This document shows, piece by piece, positions 1 through 8,380 of a stretch of DNA of 64,000 bases. Source of the DNA: Pedobacter heparinus DSM 2366 (GTDB lineage Bacteria; Bacteroidota; Bacteroidia; Sphingobacteriales; Sphingobacteriaceae); NCBI RefSeq assembly GCF_000023825.1, contig NC_013061.1:2232001-2296000 (forward strand). The letters are read 5' to 3'. Within the stretch, counting starts at the first letter, position 1. Each line of letters starts with the position of its first letter. The notes below the pieces were generated by a model. The model saw nothing but the letters and a program-made list of their open reading frames with translations, searched no databases and was not told the DNA's origin. Position numbers and translations under genes: made by a program.

Positions 1-1351
1 TTTTATGATAACCATGTTTTACAAGGTTTATCAACCCTAAACTGTAACCGGATGAAGTGTCTGATACATTGATAAGGCCAAGCTGGAAACCATCCATTTT
101 TTTGGCATAGTTAAGAATACCAGCAATTTGTACCCCCTTTAAGTGCCTGGTCATATTAGCTATGCCAGCTATCTGGATGCCTTCCATGTCTTTGCGTACC
201 AGGTTGGCAATGCCAGCAATTTGTACCCCATCAACATTTTCTTTAATAACGTTTACAATTCCTGCTGCCTGTACACCCTTCATACTCCTGGCCGACAAGT
301 TGCAAAGCCCGGCAACCTGAAAGCCTTCAGTTTCACCTTTAACACGGTTAAGCAGTCCGGCTGCCTGGAAGCCTTTCTTTTCGCCACTTACATTGTTCAG
401 TAAACCTGCCACCTGAAAACCGTTTACAGCGCCGCCAGCCTCATTAAAAAGACCAGCAAACTGTAATTTCTTCACATCACCTTTGGTAATGTTAAAAAGC
501 CCTGCAATTTCAAGTCCATCTGTGCCTGCGGTATAACCACCCAGAACATTCAGTGAAAATTTGTTGACCACCTGGGAGCTCATGATGCCGTGGGAGCTTA
601 AACCCGGTGTAAGTGAAGTTTGAAAAGGACTGTTGGCAAAAAAACTGGGGATGTTTAAACTCTGGATCCTTTGTTTGGAAGAAATGAAGAACCTGCCGAT
701 TCCCGAATTTTCGACATCACTGAACAGACCATTTGCTTCATCTGCGTTTGGGTCTTTATAACCCTCTGGTTTCACTTTAATGTCAGATAGGAAGACGAGC
801 GTGGTGTCTCTGTAGTTTTCTTTGGCAGCTGTTAATATCACTTCATTATGGTCACCTTTAAACCTCAGTTTAAAGAAGCCCTCATGATCTGTAAGTGTAG
901 ACTGCAAGAGACGTTTTTCATAAACACTGGCCTGTTTAACCTTACGACCCGTTTCTGTATCTATTACATAACCACTGATCAGGTAAAGCTTGTCGGCAGT
1001 GGTGATGTTTTCAGGTTCTATGGTAAGGTGGTTTGCTGCATAACGGAGAATGATATATTCCCCGTTTTCCTTGTAATCTACCTTATTGTTAAAAAGCCTG
1101 TCCAATATTTCCCTTACCGGCGTATTTCTGACATTCAGACTAACCAGGCTATCTGTTGTGAACAAGGCCCCGCTGTAAGAGAAATAGAATGCCCCGGCGC
1201 GGCTAACCCTGGTGAGTACTTCTGATATCTGGGTATTTTTTACTTCTATACTTACTCTTTTTTCTAAATTGTGTTTAGAAGGGGCAAGTGGCATCTGGGC
1301 TTGCAGGTATCCGGTAAGGATGGACAGGATGAGCGTAAGTTTTAATTTCAT
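1..1351 (-). CDS. STN-domain protein with carboxypeptidase-like domain and surface repeats (partial, 3' end outside window)
   Basis: The reading frame starts at ATG 1349-1351 and stays open to the window edge, giving about 450 residues. A signal peptide (about 1-19, ending LQAQ) is followed by an STN domain (about 28-85, the secretin/TonB short N-terminal fold), a carboxypeptidase-regulatory-like beta domain (about 112-190), and about ten repeats of 17-19 residues with the pattern G-x-Q-x-AG-x-x-N (about 265 to the edge). The repeats resemble the LA_2272-type surface repeats also seen in the protein at 4334-5494. Its ATG overlaps the FecR stop (ATGA), so the two are probably translationally coupled. 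In SusC-type receptors an STN domain signals to FecR. Here no beta-barrel is visible in the part seen, so a signalling role without TonB transport is inferred. The C-terminus cannot be judged. Confidence 0.85.
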   Translation of the reverse strand, partial: MKLKLTLILSILTGYLQAQMPLAPSKHNLEKRVSIEVKNTQISEVLTRVSRAGAFYFSYSGALFTTDSLVSLNVRNTPVREILDRLFNNKVDYKENGEYIILRYAANHLTIEPENITTADKLYLISGYVIDTETGRKVKQASVYEKRLLQSTLTDHEGFFKLRFKGDHNEVILTAAKENYRDTTLVFLSDIKVKPEGYKDPNADEANGLFSDVENSGIGRFFISSKQRIQSLNIPSFFANSPFQTSLTPGLSSHGIMSSQVVNKFSLNVLGGYTAGTDGLEIAGLFNITKGDVKKLQFAGLFNEAGGAVNGFQVAGLLNNVSGEKKGFQAAGLLNRVKGETEGFQVAGLCNLSARSMKGVQAAGIVNVIKENVDGVQIAGIANLVRKDMEGIQIAGIANMTRHLKGVQIAGILNYAKKMDGFQLGLINVSDTSSGYSLGLINLVKHGYHK

Positions 1352-2310
1352 TTGGTATTTTTAGACAACAAGAGCTGGTTTTCGTTACGGACAGACTTTA
1401 AATCAAGCGTAAGACAGATTGTTTTTAAATTATCGGCTAAACTTGCTGTGGTTTTTAAAGTTGTAAATAAGGTCAGGTCTCTTATGGCCGGATCTTTAAT
1501 CACGATTTCTGAATTATAAGCCTCATTTAAAACTTCAACTACACGCCATAAAGGGGTATTGTTCAATACAAATTCGTTGCTGCGGTAATAATTGTACAGC
1601 TGATCTGTACTTTGCATTTTAACCAGTTTGTCGGTTGTGTTTTTTATGATTATTTTTTCTCCCTTGTGAAGGGCTATTTCATCCTTGCCAAGGCTTACTT
1701 TTACGATTCCGGTCTCGACAATAACTTCAGTTTGGTGGTTTAAGTGTTTTACATTGAAGGAGGTACCCACTACAAGTACAGCAATTTTGTCTACATCAAT
1801 TACAAATGGCCGGGTTTTATCGTGCAGTACGTTAAAAAATACTTCACCCTGCTGCAGATGGACGCTTCTGTTTTTTTTAAAATTAGTTGCATAGCTGAGT
1901 TGGGTGTTTTTGTTGAGTGTAACTTCAGACCCATCGGGGAGCAATTGTTTGTTTATGGTGTTGCCAGCGGTTATGGGGGTATAGGAAACCGGTGAAAAGA
2001 TACTGTATACAGACCATGCAGCAGCAATGAGGAAAAGAACGGCTGCAATTTTAAGCCATTGGTAGGTTGGTTTTATGCGGCGTACAAGGGGCTGATGCGC
2101 GGCTGATGCTCTTTGTTTAAACCTTAGCCAGGCTTCATCTCCGTTAACATTGCTTTGGGTGGAAAGCTTTTTACTGCTGTTCCATATTTGTTTAAACTGT
2201 TCAAAATGTTTTGCATTGGAAGGAGCGGCGTCTAACCAGTTTTGTACGGCTATGCCTTCCTCTTCACTTGTTTCTTTTAGCAGAAACTTTATCAATAATT
2301 CATCCGTCAT
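1348..2310 (-). CDS. FecR family anti-sigma factor
   Basis: The 320-residue protein has an N-terminal cytoplasmic helical region (about 1-80) that should bind the sigma factor, one membrane segment near 87-106 (IAAVLFLIAAAWSVYSIF), a periplasmic FecR domain (about 115-215, with the LPDGSEVTLNKNTQLSY signature) and a C-terminal DUF4974-like domain (about 250-315). FecR proteins hold an ECF sigma factor until an outer-membrane STN domain signals. It lies 7 nt after its sigma gene and overlaps the downstream STN-protein gene by 4 nt, so sigma, FecR and STN protein form one signalling set. Length and domain order are normal for the family. Confidence 0.93.
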   Translation of the reverse strand: MTDELLIKFLLKETSEEEGIAVQNWLDAAPSNAKHFEQFKQIWNSSKKLSTQSNVNGDEAWLRFKQRASAAHQPLVRRIKPTYQWLKIAAVLFLIAAAWSVYSIFSPVSYTPITAGNTINKQLLPDGSEVTLNKNTQLSYATNFKKNRSVHLQQGEVFFNVLHDKTRPFVIDVDKIAVLVVGTSFNVKHLNHQTEVIVETGIVKVSLGKDEIALHKGEKIIIKNTTDKLVKMQSTDQLYNYYRSNEFVLNNTPLWRVVEVLNEAYNSEIVIKDPAIRDLTLFTTLKTTASLADNLKTICLTLDLKSVRNENQLLLSKNTK

Positions 2311-2317
2311 GCTGTTG

Positions 2318-2905
2318 CTAGTTAAAAAAATCCCTGTAATACATCAGGCCTAATAAAATGAGCGAAAGGAAGTCGGCCAGCTTCAGTCGCATTATTCTGA
2401 GCGCTTTGCCCATTTGGTTTTCTATAGTTTTTACAGACAGGCCCAGCTGTTCCGCTATTTCCCTGTATTTTAATTCTTCAAACCTGCTCATCTGGAATAT
2501 GGTACGGCATTGTTCGGGCAATTCATTTAAGGCCTTTCCAATCTGGTATTCCAGTTCGGTCATTTCTGCTTTTGAAGAGGCGGGTTCATGATGGCTGTTC
2601 ATGGTATAGCTTGCAAAATCCTGGTATTTTGTTTTAATCTTTTCATGTTTTAAAAAGTTCAGGCTGTCGTGGTAAACGCATTTATAAAGATAGGCCTTAA
2701 CCGAGGTCTGGATATTCAACAGCTCCCTTTTCTCCCAAAATTTTAAAAACATGGTCTGTACTATTTCTTCGGCGGTATCTTCATCTTTTAACAAGGCCAG
2801 GGCATAAGCGTGCAAGGCCTTAAAATGTGCTTTGAACAATTGTTCAAAAGCTTGGTCATCATATGGTTGTGATGTATTTGCCGAAATGCTGCTTTTTAAC
2901 TCCAA
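2318..2905 (-). CDS. ECF RNA polymerase sigma factor (sigma-70 family)
   Basis: The 195-residue protein has region 2 (about 20-90, with DEDTAEEIVQTMFLKFWEKR typical of region 2.2-2.4) and region 4 (about 120-175, ALNELPEQCRTIFQMSRFE then a helix-turn-helix around YREIAEQLGLSVKTIENQM). There is no region 1.1 or 3, as expected for ECF factors. The tail (about 178-192) is unusually hydrophobic. FecR follows 7 nt downstream. The gene lies 29 nt after the DUF4833-like gene and is probably part of the same minus-strand operon. It should direct transcription of the surface-protein genes around it, which is inferred from context. Confidence 0.93.
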   Translation of the reverse strand: MELKSSISANTSQPYDDQAFEQLFKAHFKALHAYALALLKDEDTAEEIVQTMFLKFWEKRELLNIQTSVKAYLYKCVYHDSLNFLKHEKIKTKYQDFASYTMNSHHEPASSKAEMTELEYQIGKALNELPEQCRTIFQMSRFEELKYREIAEQLGLSVKTIENQMGKALRIMRLKLADFLSLILLGLMYYRDFFN

Positions 2906-2934
2906 GGGTTTAAATCTTATTCAAATATATCAGT

Positions 2935-3633
2935 TCAGGTTCTTATTCTCTTTAAAATCTCTATTCCGGTTGCACAGTTTGTGGTGATCAAATCTATATA
3001 CTGTATTTTTGGAAACCAAAAGCTACCTCCATTTACCCTTACAAATACCCTTTTTAGCAAGAGGTTTTTACCTTCATCTTTAATGTAAATGTGGTATTTC
3101 TGGTCTGTTTCTGATTTTCTGAGATACATGGGCATCTTTTTATAGGCCACCAGCCTGATCTCATACTCATCTTCGCCAATGGGCCTGCTTTTTATACCGT
3201 AGGCAAATTTCTTTTCAATACTGGTCAGCTCTTTGAACTTTTGTGCCTCTTCATACCTGATCCAGGAACCTTTAATGGGATTATTGCGGTATAAAGTGCC
3301 GTCGCTGTTGTAGTTAAGTTCATAAACTACAGTGTTTGCATCCGGATCGCGCTGCAAAAAGAACAATAGGTTACTGCCTTTTGGAGTAGGCAAATTTTCT
3401 GGTTCTACCTGTTTTTGTGCAAATGTTGACTGGCTTAGCAACAACAGCATGGCTAAAATGATCAATATACTCCTGAGCAACCTTTTACCCAGTGGAACGG
3501 CTGCTTTAGATTGCCGGAGGTTTTTATTGGCTTTATGTTTGTAGACTTTGGATGGACTCGCAAAAATAAAGAACAGCAGTTCTTTTAAACCGTCACTTTG
3601 TTTAATGTCCTGCAGCATATCCCTGTATACCAT
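2935..3633 (-). CDS. DUF4833-like exported protein
   Basis: About 232 residues from ATG 3633. An upstream in-frame ATG at 3672 would overlap the preceding gene by 29 nt, so the inner start is preferred. A charged, possibly cytoplasmic stretch of about 50 residues precedes a hydrophobic segment (LLRSILIILAMLLLLSQSTFAQ, which looks like a signal sequence), then a soluble domain with NLLFFLQRDPDANTVVYELN, a central SWIRYEEAQK and KKFAYGIKSRP. These match my memory of DUF4833, a family without a known function. The long stretch before the signal-like segment is odd and could mean a membrane anchor or a start further downstream. It lies between the DUF2807 lipoprotein and the sigma gene in one tight operon. 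Confidence 0.7.
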   Translation of the reverse strand: MVYRDMLQDIKQSDGLKELLFFIFASPSKVYKHKANKNLRQSKAAVPLGKRLLRSILIILAMLLLLSQSTFAQKQVEPENLPTPKGSNLLFFLQRDPDANTVVYELNYNSDGTLYRNNPIKGSWIRYEEAQKFKELTSIEKKFAYGIKSRPIGEDEYEIRLVAYKKMPMYLRKSETDQKYHIYIKDEGKNLLLKRVFVRVNGGSFWFPKIQYIDLITTNCATGIEILKRIRT

Positions 3634-3643
3634 TTTTGTAAAT

Positions 3644-4294
3644 TTAAAATTTGATAACTTTACCAGAGCCACTTACATCAGCGTCTACATCAGGGTTTCC
3701 GGTGTAATAAATTTTCCCGCTTCCACTGATCCTGGCCTTTAACTTTTCTTCCACTTTCAGCTTTGCATCGCCACTTCCGGAAATGTCTATCTGTGCCTTT
3801 CTTGCGTTTATTTGCTGAAGGTCAGCTTTACCGGAGCCGGAGATCTGTACCAATACTTCATCTGAATCAAAGGCGTCCTGAACTGTAGCATCACCAGAAC
3901 CGCTTATTGACAATTTGAAATCAATAGCTCTTGGAAAGGAACCCTGTACAAGGGTTTTTCCGCTACCGCTTATCGAAACTTTCCTGATGGAGGGCAGTGT
4001 TACAAATACTTCAACATCATCGTGCTGTACGCTGGCTTTTTCGTAACCCAGATATAAGGTGTTGCCGGTTACACTGGTTTTAAAATAGGGGATCAGATTG
4101 TTGGAGCCTTTCAGTACCACTTTAAATTCAGTTCCATAAGTGATGTATACAGAGTTTGAGCCGCTGGTACTTATGCCGTTAAAGTCTCCCGGACTGCGTT
4201 CTTCTGTTATTTTGTCGCCGCTTGCGCTGAGCTTTTCTTTAGAGCAGCCTGTAAATAGGATGCCCAATAATGTGATCAAGGTTAAAATTCTCAT
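3644..4294 (-). CDS. DUF2807 lipoprotein (putative adhesin-type GIN domain)
   Basis: The 216-residue protein starts with a lipoprotein signal peptide (LLGILFTGC lipobox, Cys about 17) and has one DUF2807 domain over about 30-216. The domain shows the typical short repeats ISGSGK/ISGSGD, at least six times, which in this family build a right-handed beta-solenoid. Members are usually outer-membrane-anchored surface proteins of unknown ligand; the adhesin label is only a family name. The gene sits 39 nt after the surface-repeat protein and 10 nt before the DUF4833-like gene on the same strand. Confidence 0.87.
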   Translation of the reverse strand: MRILTLITLLGILFTGCSKEKLSASGDKITEERSPGDFNGISTSGSNSVYITYGTEFKVVLKGSNNLIPYFKTSVTGNTLYLGYEKASVQHDDVEVFVTLPSIRKVSISGSGKTLVQGSFPRAIDFKLSISGSGDATVQDAFDSDEVLVQISGSGKADLQQINARKAQIDISGSGDAKLKVEEKLKARISGSGKIYYTGNPDVDADVSGSGKVIKF

Positions 4295-4333
4295 GATTGT
4301 TTTTTTTGTAGTTTGTGATGATTTATTTTTTTG

Positions 4334-5494
4334 TTAAAAAAGGTATTGTATACCGCCTCCATAACCGATGTACAGGGCCTGGAAATTATTGCCCCATTTG
4401 TTTTCCCATGTATTGATATAGCTTTTGTTTAAGCTGCGTCCTTCAAACGTATTGGTGTTTAGATAGTTGACTGAAGGTCCGCCGAAGATTTCAAGTTTAG
4501 GACTGATCTTGAAGGCGGGCATTAACCTAAACGAGGTTTTGAAGTATTCGCCTGCCTTGAAACTTTCTAGTCCGGTACCTGCAATTTCTGCATTTAAGCG
4601 AAAAGTGGGCGACTGGAAAAAGTGTGCACCCAGGCCAGCTTCAAAAGCATATACTTCATCGGTGTTTTTAAAATTGTAACCTATACCGATAATGCCGTAA
4701 AGTACTTTTCCACCAGACCTGAAAGACAACATTGTAGTGAGTGTTTCATCGGTGCTAATGCCAATGCCTTTTTCGCCATTTTTTACAATATTGATAATCC
4801 CGATGGGATAATCGCTGCTGTCGGCCACATTGATAAAGCCGGCTATCTGGGCCCCTTTAACTTTTTTTGCGATATTGATAAAGCCAGCCAGCTGACTGCC
4901 CTTAACATCTGTAGCTTTATTCATAAAGCCTGCGAACTGGAGGGCAGCATCTTTTTTAGATAAATTGATAAAACCTGCAAACTGAGGCCCTTTTACAGTT
5001 TTAGCAATATTGGCAAAACCGGCAAACTGTGCGCCTTTTACGCTTTTGGATACATTGGCAAAGCCGGCGAACTGCGCGCCTTTAACGTCAGCTGTAGCTA
5101 CATTGCTGAAACCTGCGACAGCAAATGCATCGCCCCCTGCGTAGGTATTTAAAAAGCCAGCGAACAGGCCACCTTCGACCTGCTTACCAATATGATTTGA
5201 AAAGGCAGCAAACTGAAATCCTTTGGTCCCATTGCGTACGATATTAGAAATACCTGCAAAAGAAGCTCCCTGTTCTGATGCCGAAATACCTGCCAGCAGA
5301 TGGATAGACAGGTTATTGGTGTCGAGTGCCGCGTGGCTGCCATTGGTGCTTAAAGGATAAATTATACCGACATGGATTTTACCCGCTGCCTTGTTTTGTC
5401 CGGAAGCGCTTAAACCAGCTATGGATAAAAGTAAACAGGTTATGGCCTTTAGGGCCATTAATTGTGTGTTGATTTTGTAAAATGTAAAGTTCAT
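4334..5494 (-). CDS. LA_2272-type surface repeat protein
   Basis: The 386-residue protein has a hydrophobic export signal ending near SASGQ; the ATG at 5458 gives a more standard signal peptide than the ATG at 5494, so the start is uncertain. Residues about 70-235 are tandem repeats of 16-19 residues with the pattern G-x-Q-F-AGF-x-N, e.g. VKGAQFAGFANVSK. The C-terminal third (about 250-386) alternates polar and hydrophobic residues and ends in an aromatic (GGGIQYLF), as in outer-membrane beta-barrels. It shares repeats and the stretch after them (SDYPIGIINIVKNG) with the STN protein at the left edge. First gene of the probable six-gene minus-strand operon. Function unknown; a surface or outer-membrane role is inferred. 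Confidence 0.8.
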   Translation of the reverse strand: MNFTFYKINTQLMALKAITCLLLSIAGLSASGQNKAAGKIHVGIIYPLSTNGSHAALDTNNLSIHLLAGISASEQGASFAGISNIVRNGTKGFQFAAFSNHIGKQVEGGLFAGFLNTYAGGDAFAVAGFSNVATADVKGAQFAGFANVSKSVKGAQFAGFANIAKTVKGPQFAGFINLSKKDAALQFAGFMNKATDVKGSQLAGFINIAKKVKGAQIAGFINVADSSDYPIGIINIVKNGEKGIGISTDETLTTMLSFRSGGKVLYGIIGIGYNFKNTDEVYAFEAGLGAHFFQSPTFRLNAEIAGTGLESFKAGEYFKTSFRLMPAFKISPKLEIFGGPSVNYLNTNTFEGRSLNKSYINTWENKWGNNFQALYIGYGGGIQYLF

Positions 5495-5572
5495 TTTTTG
5501 TCTTGTTTTAATTAGGACAACCAGATGAACATTTACCCCTACGCAGGATTATAAATTAATTTAATTTAAGGG

Positions 5573-5580
5573 TATCTTTG
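5573..5580 (+). promoter_or_regulatory. Putative -7 promoter element (TATCTTTG)
   Basis: TATCTTTG fits the Bacteroidota -7 consensus TAnnTTTG and lies 46 nt before the ATG of the HMA-AraC regulator. No clear -33 TTTG is visible at the right distance, so this is a motif match only. Confidence 0.4.
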
Positions 5581-5625
5581 TAATTGAGCTCATACTTTGG
5601 TTAAGCATATTAATTCTGTTGCTTT

Positions 5626-6192
5626 ATGTTGTTATATGTTAAAAATATGGTTTGCGACCGCTGTATCATGATTGTGAGGCAGCAGCTGGAAAATTTTGGG
5701 TTTAAAGTGAAAGAGATTTCTTTAGGAAAAATAGCTATTGAACCTGAGGCCAATGAGGGACAACTGCAGGACATTGCTGCTGCTTTAGGAACGTTGGGAT
5801 TTGAGTTGATGGATAAGGAAAAAGACCAGCTGGTTGAACAGATTAAAACACAGGTGATTGATCTGATCCATTATTCGGAGCTGAATGAGCTGCAACAGAG
5901 CCTGAGCCAGGAAATAGCAGATAAATTAAATAAGGACTATGCTTACCTGAGCAGGCAGTTTTCTGATGCTGAAGGCCTGACCATTGAAAAGTACATTATC
6001 CAGCAAAAAATTGAAAAGGTAAAGGAATTACTTGAATATGGCGAGCTGAATTTAAACGAGATTGCTTATAAGATGGGATACAGCAGCAGTGCACATTTAT
6101 CGACCCAGTTTAAGGCGATTACAGGTCTTACGCCGAGTAAGTATAAAACGGCTACCTTAAACGACAGAAAATCATTGGATAAGGTTGGATAG
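5626..6192 (+). CDS. AraC-family regulator with N-terminal HMA-like domain
   Basis: The 188-residue protein has an N-terminal heavy-metal-associated-like fold (about 1-65) with NMVCDRC in the first loop, a linker helix, and a C-terminal AraC-type double helix-turn-helix (about 85-180, with LNEIAYKMGYSSSAHLSTQFKA-type residues and GLTPSKYK at the end). The CxxC could bind a metal, but such domains are widespread in Bacteroidota regulators and may sense something else. It is divergent from the surface-protein operon and just upstream of the Ter operon, so it could control either; the sequence does not decide. Confidence 0.85.
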   Translation: MLLYVKNMVCDRCIMIVRQQLENFGFKVKEISLGKIAIEPEANEGQLQDIAAALGTLGFELMDKEKDQLVEQIKTQVIDLIHYSELNELQQSLSQEIADKLNKDYAYLSRQFSDAEGLTIEKYIIQQKIEKVKELLEYGELNLNEIAYKMGYSSSAHLSTQFKAITGLTPSKYKTATLNDRKSLDKVG

Positions 6193-6231
6193 GCGCTGTG
6201 TTTTTCTAAATTAAATTTCGGACTGTACGTC

Positions 6232-6239
6232 TAAATTTG
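6232..6239 (+). promoter_or_regulatory. Putative -7 promoter element of the Ter operon (TAAATTTG)
   Basis: TAAATTTG matches TAnnTTTG and lies 50 nt before the first gene of the Ter operon (HAD, ATG 6289). No convincing -33 element is seen. All genes downstream to 12132 are tightly spaced, so this is the best candidate for the operon promoter. Confidence 0.4.
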
Positions 6240-6288
6240 TAACATTAGGGATTAAAATGCGTCTGAACTTAAAAAAAATGCGCTCATA

Positions 6289-6984
6289 ATGCCTTTTTAT
6301 AAACATTATTCTTTCGACCTGTGGCTTACCCTGATCAAGTCCAACCCTGCTTTTAAAACCGAGCGGGCACGTTATTTTTACACTAATTTTAACAGTGTAA
6401 AAAAAAGCTTCGAAGAGGTTTGTGTGGTGTTCAGACAAGTTGACCTGATGGTGAACAGCATCAATGAAAAAACGGGGAAAAATATTGATGCCGAAGAAAT
6501 GTACCTTATGGTGATCAGTATCATCAATAATTATTCGACCGAATTTCAGGATATAGCTATAGATGAGCTGTATAATGAAATGGAATTGCTGGTACTAAAA
6601 TATATGCCTCAGGTTTATTGTGCCGATAGCACCAATGTTTTGTACCGCTTAAAAGAATCTGGCTTAAGCACCACCAGTTTGTTGAGCAATACCGGTTTTA
6701 TTAAAGGTAAAACCCTTAGAAGGGTATTGCAGGAGCTGAGACTGGATGAACTCCTTGATTTTCAGCTTTACTCGGATGAGGTAAGGCTTTCTAAGCCTAA
6801 TCAGCAGTTTTTCCAGCTCATGCTGGATACCATTGATAAAAAAAAGCATCCGGAATTGAATTTAACAGAGGTTATACATATAGGGGATAACCCGCTTGCA
6901 GATGTAAGAGGTGCTGAAAAAGCCGGTATCAGGAGTCTGCAAATTAACTCTAATCATTTATCTATAGGCCATTTACTCTTATGA
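6289..6984 (+). CDS. HAD-superfamily hydrolase of the Ter operon
   Basis: The 231-residue protein has the HAD motifs: motif I SFDLWLTLI (the nucleophile Asp is present but the usual second Asp is Trp), motif II LLSNTG, motif III Lys in RLSKPNQQFF and motif IV HIGDNPLADVRGAEKAG. The inserted helical cap (about 25-115) fits a small-molecule phosphatase. HAD proteins and phosphoribosyltransferases recur beside terD genes and are thought to make or modify a nucleotide-like metabolite. Its stop overlaps the ATG of the next gene (ATGA), so the two products are probably made together. The substrate cannot be named. Confidence 0.85.
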   Translation: MPFYKHYSFDLWLTLIKSNPAFKTERARYFYTNFNSVKKSFEEVCVVFRQVDLMVNSINEKTGKNIDAEEMYLMVISIINNYSTEFQDIAIDELYNEMELLVLKYMPQVYCADSTNVLYRLKESGLSTTSLLSNTGFIKGKTLRRVLQELRLDELLDFQLYSDEVRLSKPNQQFFQLMLDTIDKKKHPELNLTEVIHIGDNPLADVRGAEKAGIRSLQINSNHLSIGHLLL

Positions 6985-7817
6985 TCCCATACACTTATTC
7001 CCTGCATAAAATACACCATTCGAATAACTTTGGTTTTAGTGCCGATGATTACAGCCGTTTTAAGTTTGGAGATGACCGGGTAGCCAAAAAATTTGGCAAA
7101 GACCTGGCTGATGGCTTTATAAAGGGTTTTTTGGAAGATAACCAGATATCGGAGCAGATTGTGGTTATCTCCAGTCCGTATTGTTTTATTCCTACGGCTA
7201 CTTTTGCTATGAAAAACTATTTTGTTTACCAGCTTAACCACTGGCTGGTAGAGAACGGACGTATGGTAGTTCAGGAAGCTAAGGTACACAGGACCATTAC
7301 TTATAAAGATGATTATGGGGCTTTGAGTGCGGAGGACAGGATTAAGTTGATTGGTAACGATTCTTTTCATATTGATAAGGACTTTCTGAGGGATAAGGTA
7401 TTGTTCTTTCTGGATGATATCAAAATAACAGGAAGCCATGAAAAGATGATCCTTAAAATGGTGAAGGAGTATGAACTTAAAAATGATATTTACATGCTCT
7501 ATTTTGCTGAACTGGCTAACCATGATATTCATCCGAATATAGAAAATCATTTAAATTACCATAAAGTAAGGTCTGTTTTTGATTTGGATGAAATTATTAA
7601 AAGTGGTAATTTTTGTTTTAATACGAGGATTGTTAAATATATCTTAAATTGCGATTTTAATAGCTTTTCCATATTTCTGGAGCGGCAGACCGAAGATTTT
7701 ATATATAACCTGTATAATTTATCGTTAGGTAACAGTTACCATACTATAGATTGCTATTCCGGAAATTTGAATTTTTTAAAAAACTACATAAATAACAAAA
7801 ACTATAAATTGATTTAA
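6981..7817 (+). CDS. Phosphoribosyltransferase-family protein of the Ter operon
   Basis: The 278-residue protein carries a PRPP-binding loop of the type I phosphoribosyltransferase fold near residues 138-150 (VLFFLDDIKITGSHEK: a hydrophobic strand, two Asp, then TGSHE). The N-terminal part (about 20-120) includes VVISSPYCFIPTATF and a flexible-loop-like region. The C-terminal 80 residues are helical and unlike housekeeping phosphoribosyltransferases. It is coupled to the HAD gene by a 4-nt overlap and sits 2 nt before terD. This pairing is known from Ter-associated biosynthetic modules; the product of the reaction is unknown. Confidence 0.8.
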   Translation: MIPYTYSLHKIHHSNNFGFSADDYSRFKFGDDRVAKKFGKDLADGFIKGFLEDNQISEQIVVISSPYCFIPTATFAMKNYFVYQLNHWLVENGRMVVQEAKVHRTITYKDDYGALSAEDRIKLIGNDSFHIDKDFLRDKVLFFLDDIKITGSHEKMILKMVKEYELKNDIYMLYFAELANHDIHPNIENHLNYHKVRSVFDLDEIIKSGNFCFNTRIVKYILNCDFNSFSIFLERQTEDFIYNLYNLSLGNSYHTIDCYSGNLNFLKNYINNKNYKLI

Positions 7818-7819
7818 TT

Positions 7820-8374
7820 ATGGCCATTAACTTACAAAAAGGGCAGAGAGAAAATATAGATGCGCCCAAATTTACCATTGGTTTGGGTTGGGATACAAAC
7901 AGTTCATCTACAGGTACCGCCTTTGACTTAGATGCTTCTGTTTTTATGCTGAATGACAATAAGAAGCTGGTTTCTGATGAACATTTGGTCTTTTATAATA
8001 ACCTGAAATCGCCGGATACAGCTGTAGAACATACTGGTGATAATTTAACCGGCGATGGGGATGGAGATGACGAGCAGATTAAGGTTGATCTAACAAAAGT
8101 TGGCGGAAGCGTTTCAGAAATTTGTGTGGTAGTAACTATTCATGAAGCGGAAAGCAGAAGGCAAAATTTTGGACAGGTTAGAAATTCGTATGTACGTATT
8201 TTTGATGCGGTTACCAATGAAGTTTTGCTGAAGTATGAATTGGAAGAAGATTTTTCTATTGAGACTGCAGTTGAATTTGGCAGAATATATAAACGCGACG
8301 GTAAATGGAAATTTGAGGCTGTAGGAATGGGAATGAAAGGCGGCTTACAGGATTATTTAAATAAATATCAATAA
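7820..8374 (+). CDS. terD: TerD-family stress protein
   Basis: The 184-residue protein is a full-length TerD domain. It starts MAINLQKGQR and has GLGWDTN, the acidic stretch FDLDASVFML and the DNLTGDGDGDDEQIKVDL segment whose Asp residues bind calcium in the family. TerD proteins are cytoplasmic or membrane-associated and act with TerC in tellurite, phage and envelope stress phenotypes; the molecular job is not settled. It follows the phosphoribosyltransferase by 2 nt and precedes a second TerD paralogue by 6 nt. Confidence 0.95.
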   Translation: MAINLQKGQRENIDAPKFTIGLGWDTNSSSTGTAFDLDASVFMLNDNKKLVSDEHLVFYNNLKSPDTAVEHTGDNLTGDGDGDDEQIKVDLTKVGGSVSEICVVVTIHEAESRRQNFGQVRNSYVRIFDAVTNEVLLKYELEEDFSIETAVEFGRIYKRDGKWKFEAVGMGMKGGLQDYLNKYQ

Positions 8375-8380
8375 GAAATT

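Noticed and set aside
143-403. Plus-strand open frame over the left-edge repeat gene
   Set aside because: It is antisense to the STN/surface-repeat gene; its composition follows from the repeat on the other strand and it has no family features.
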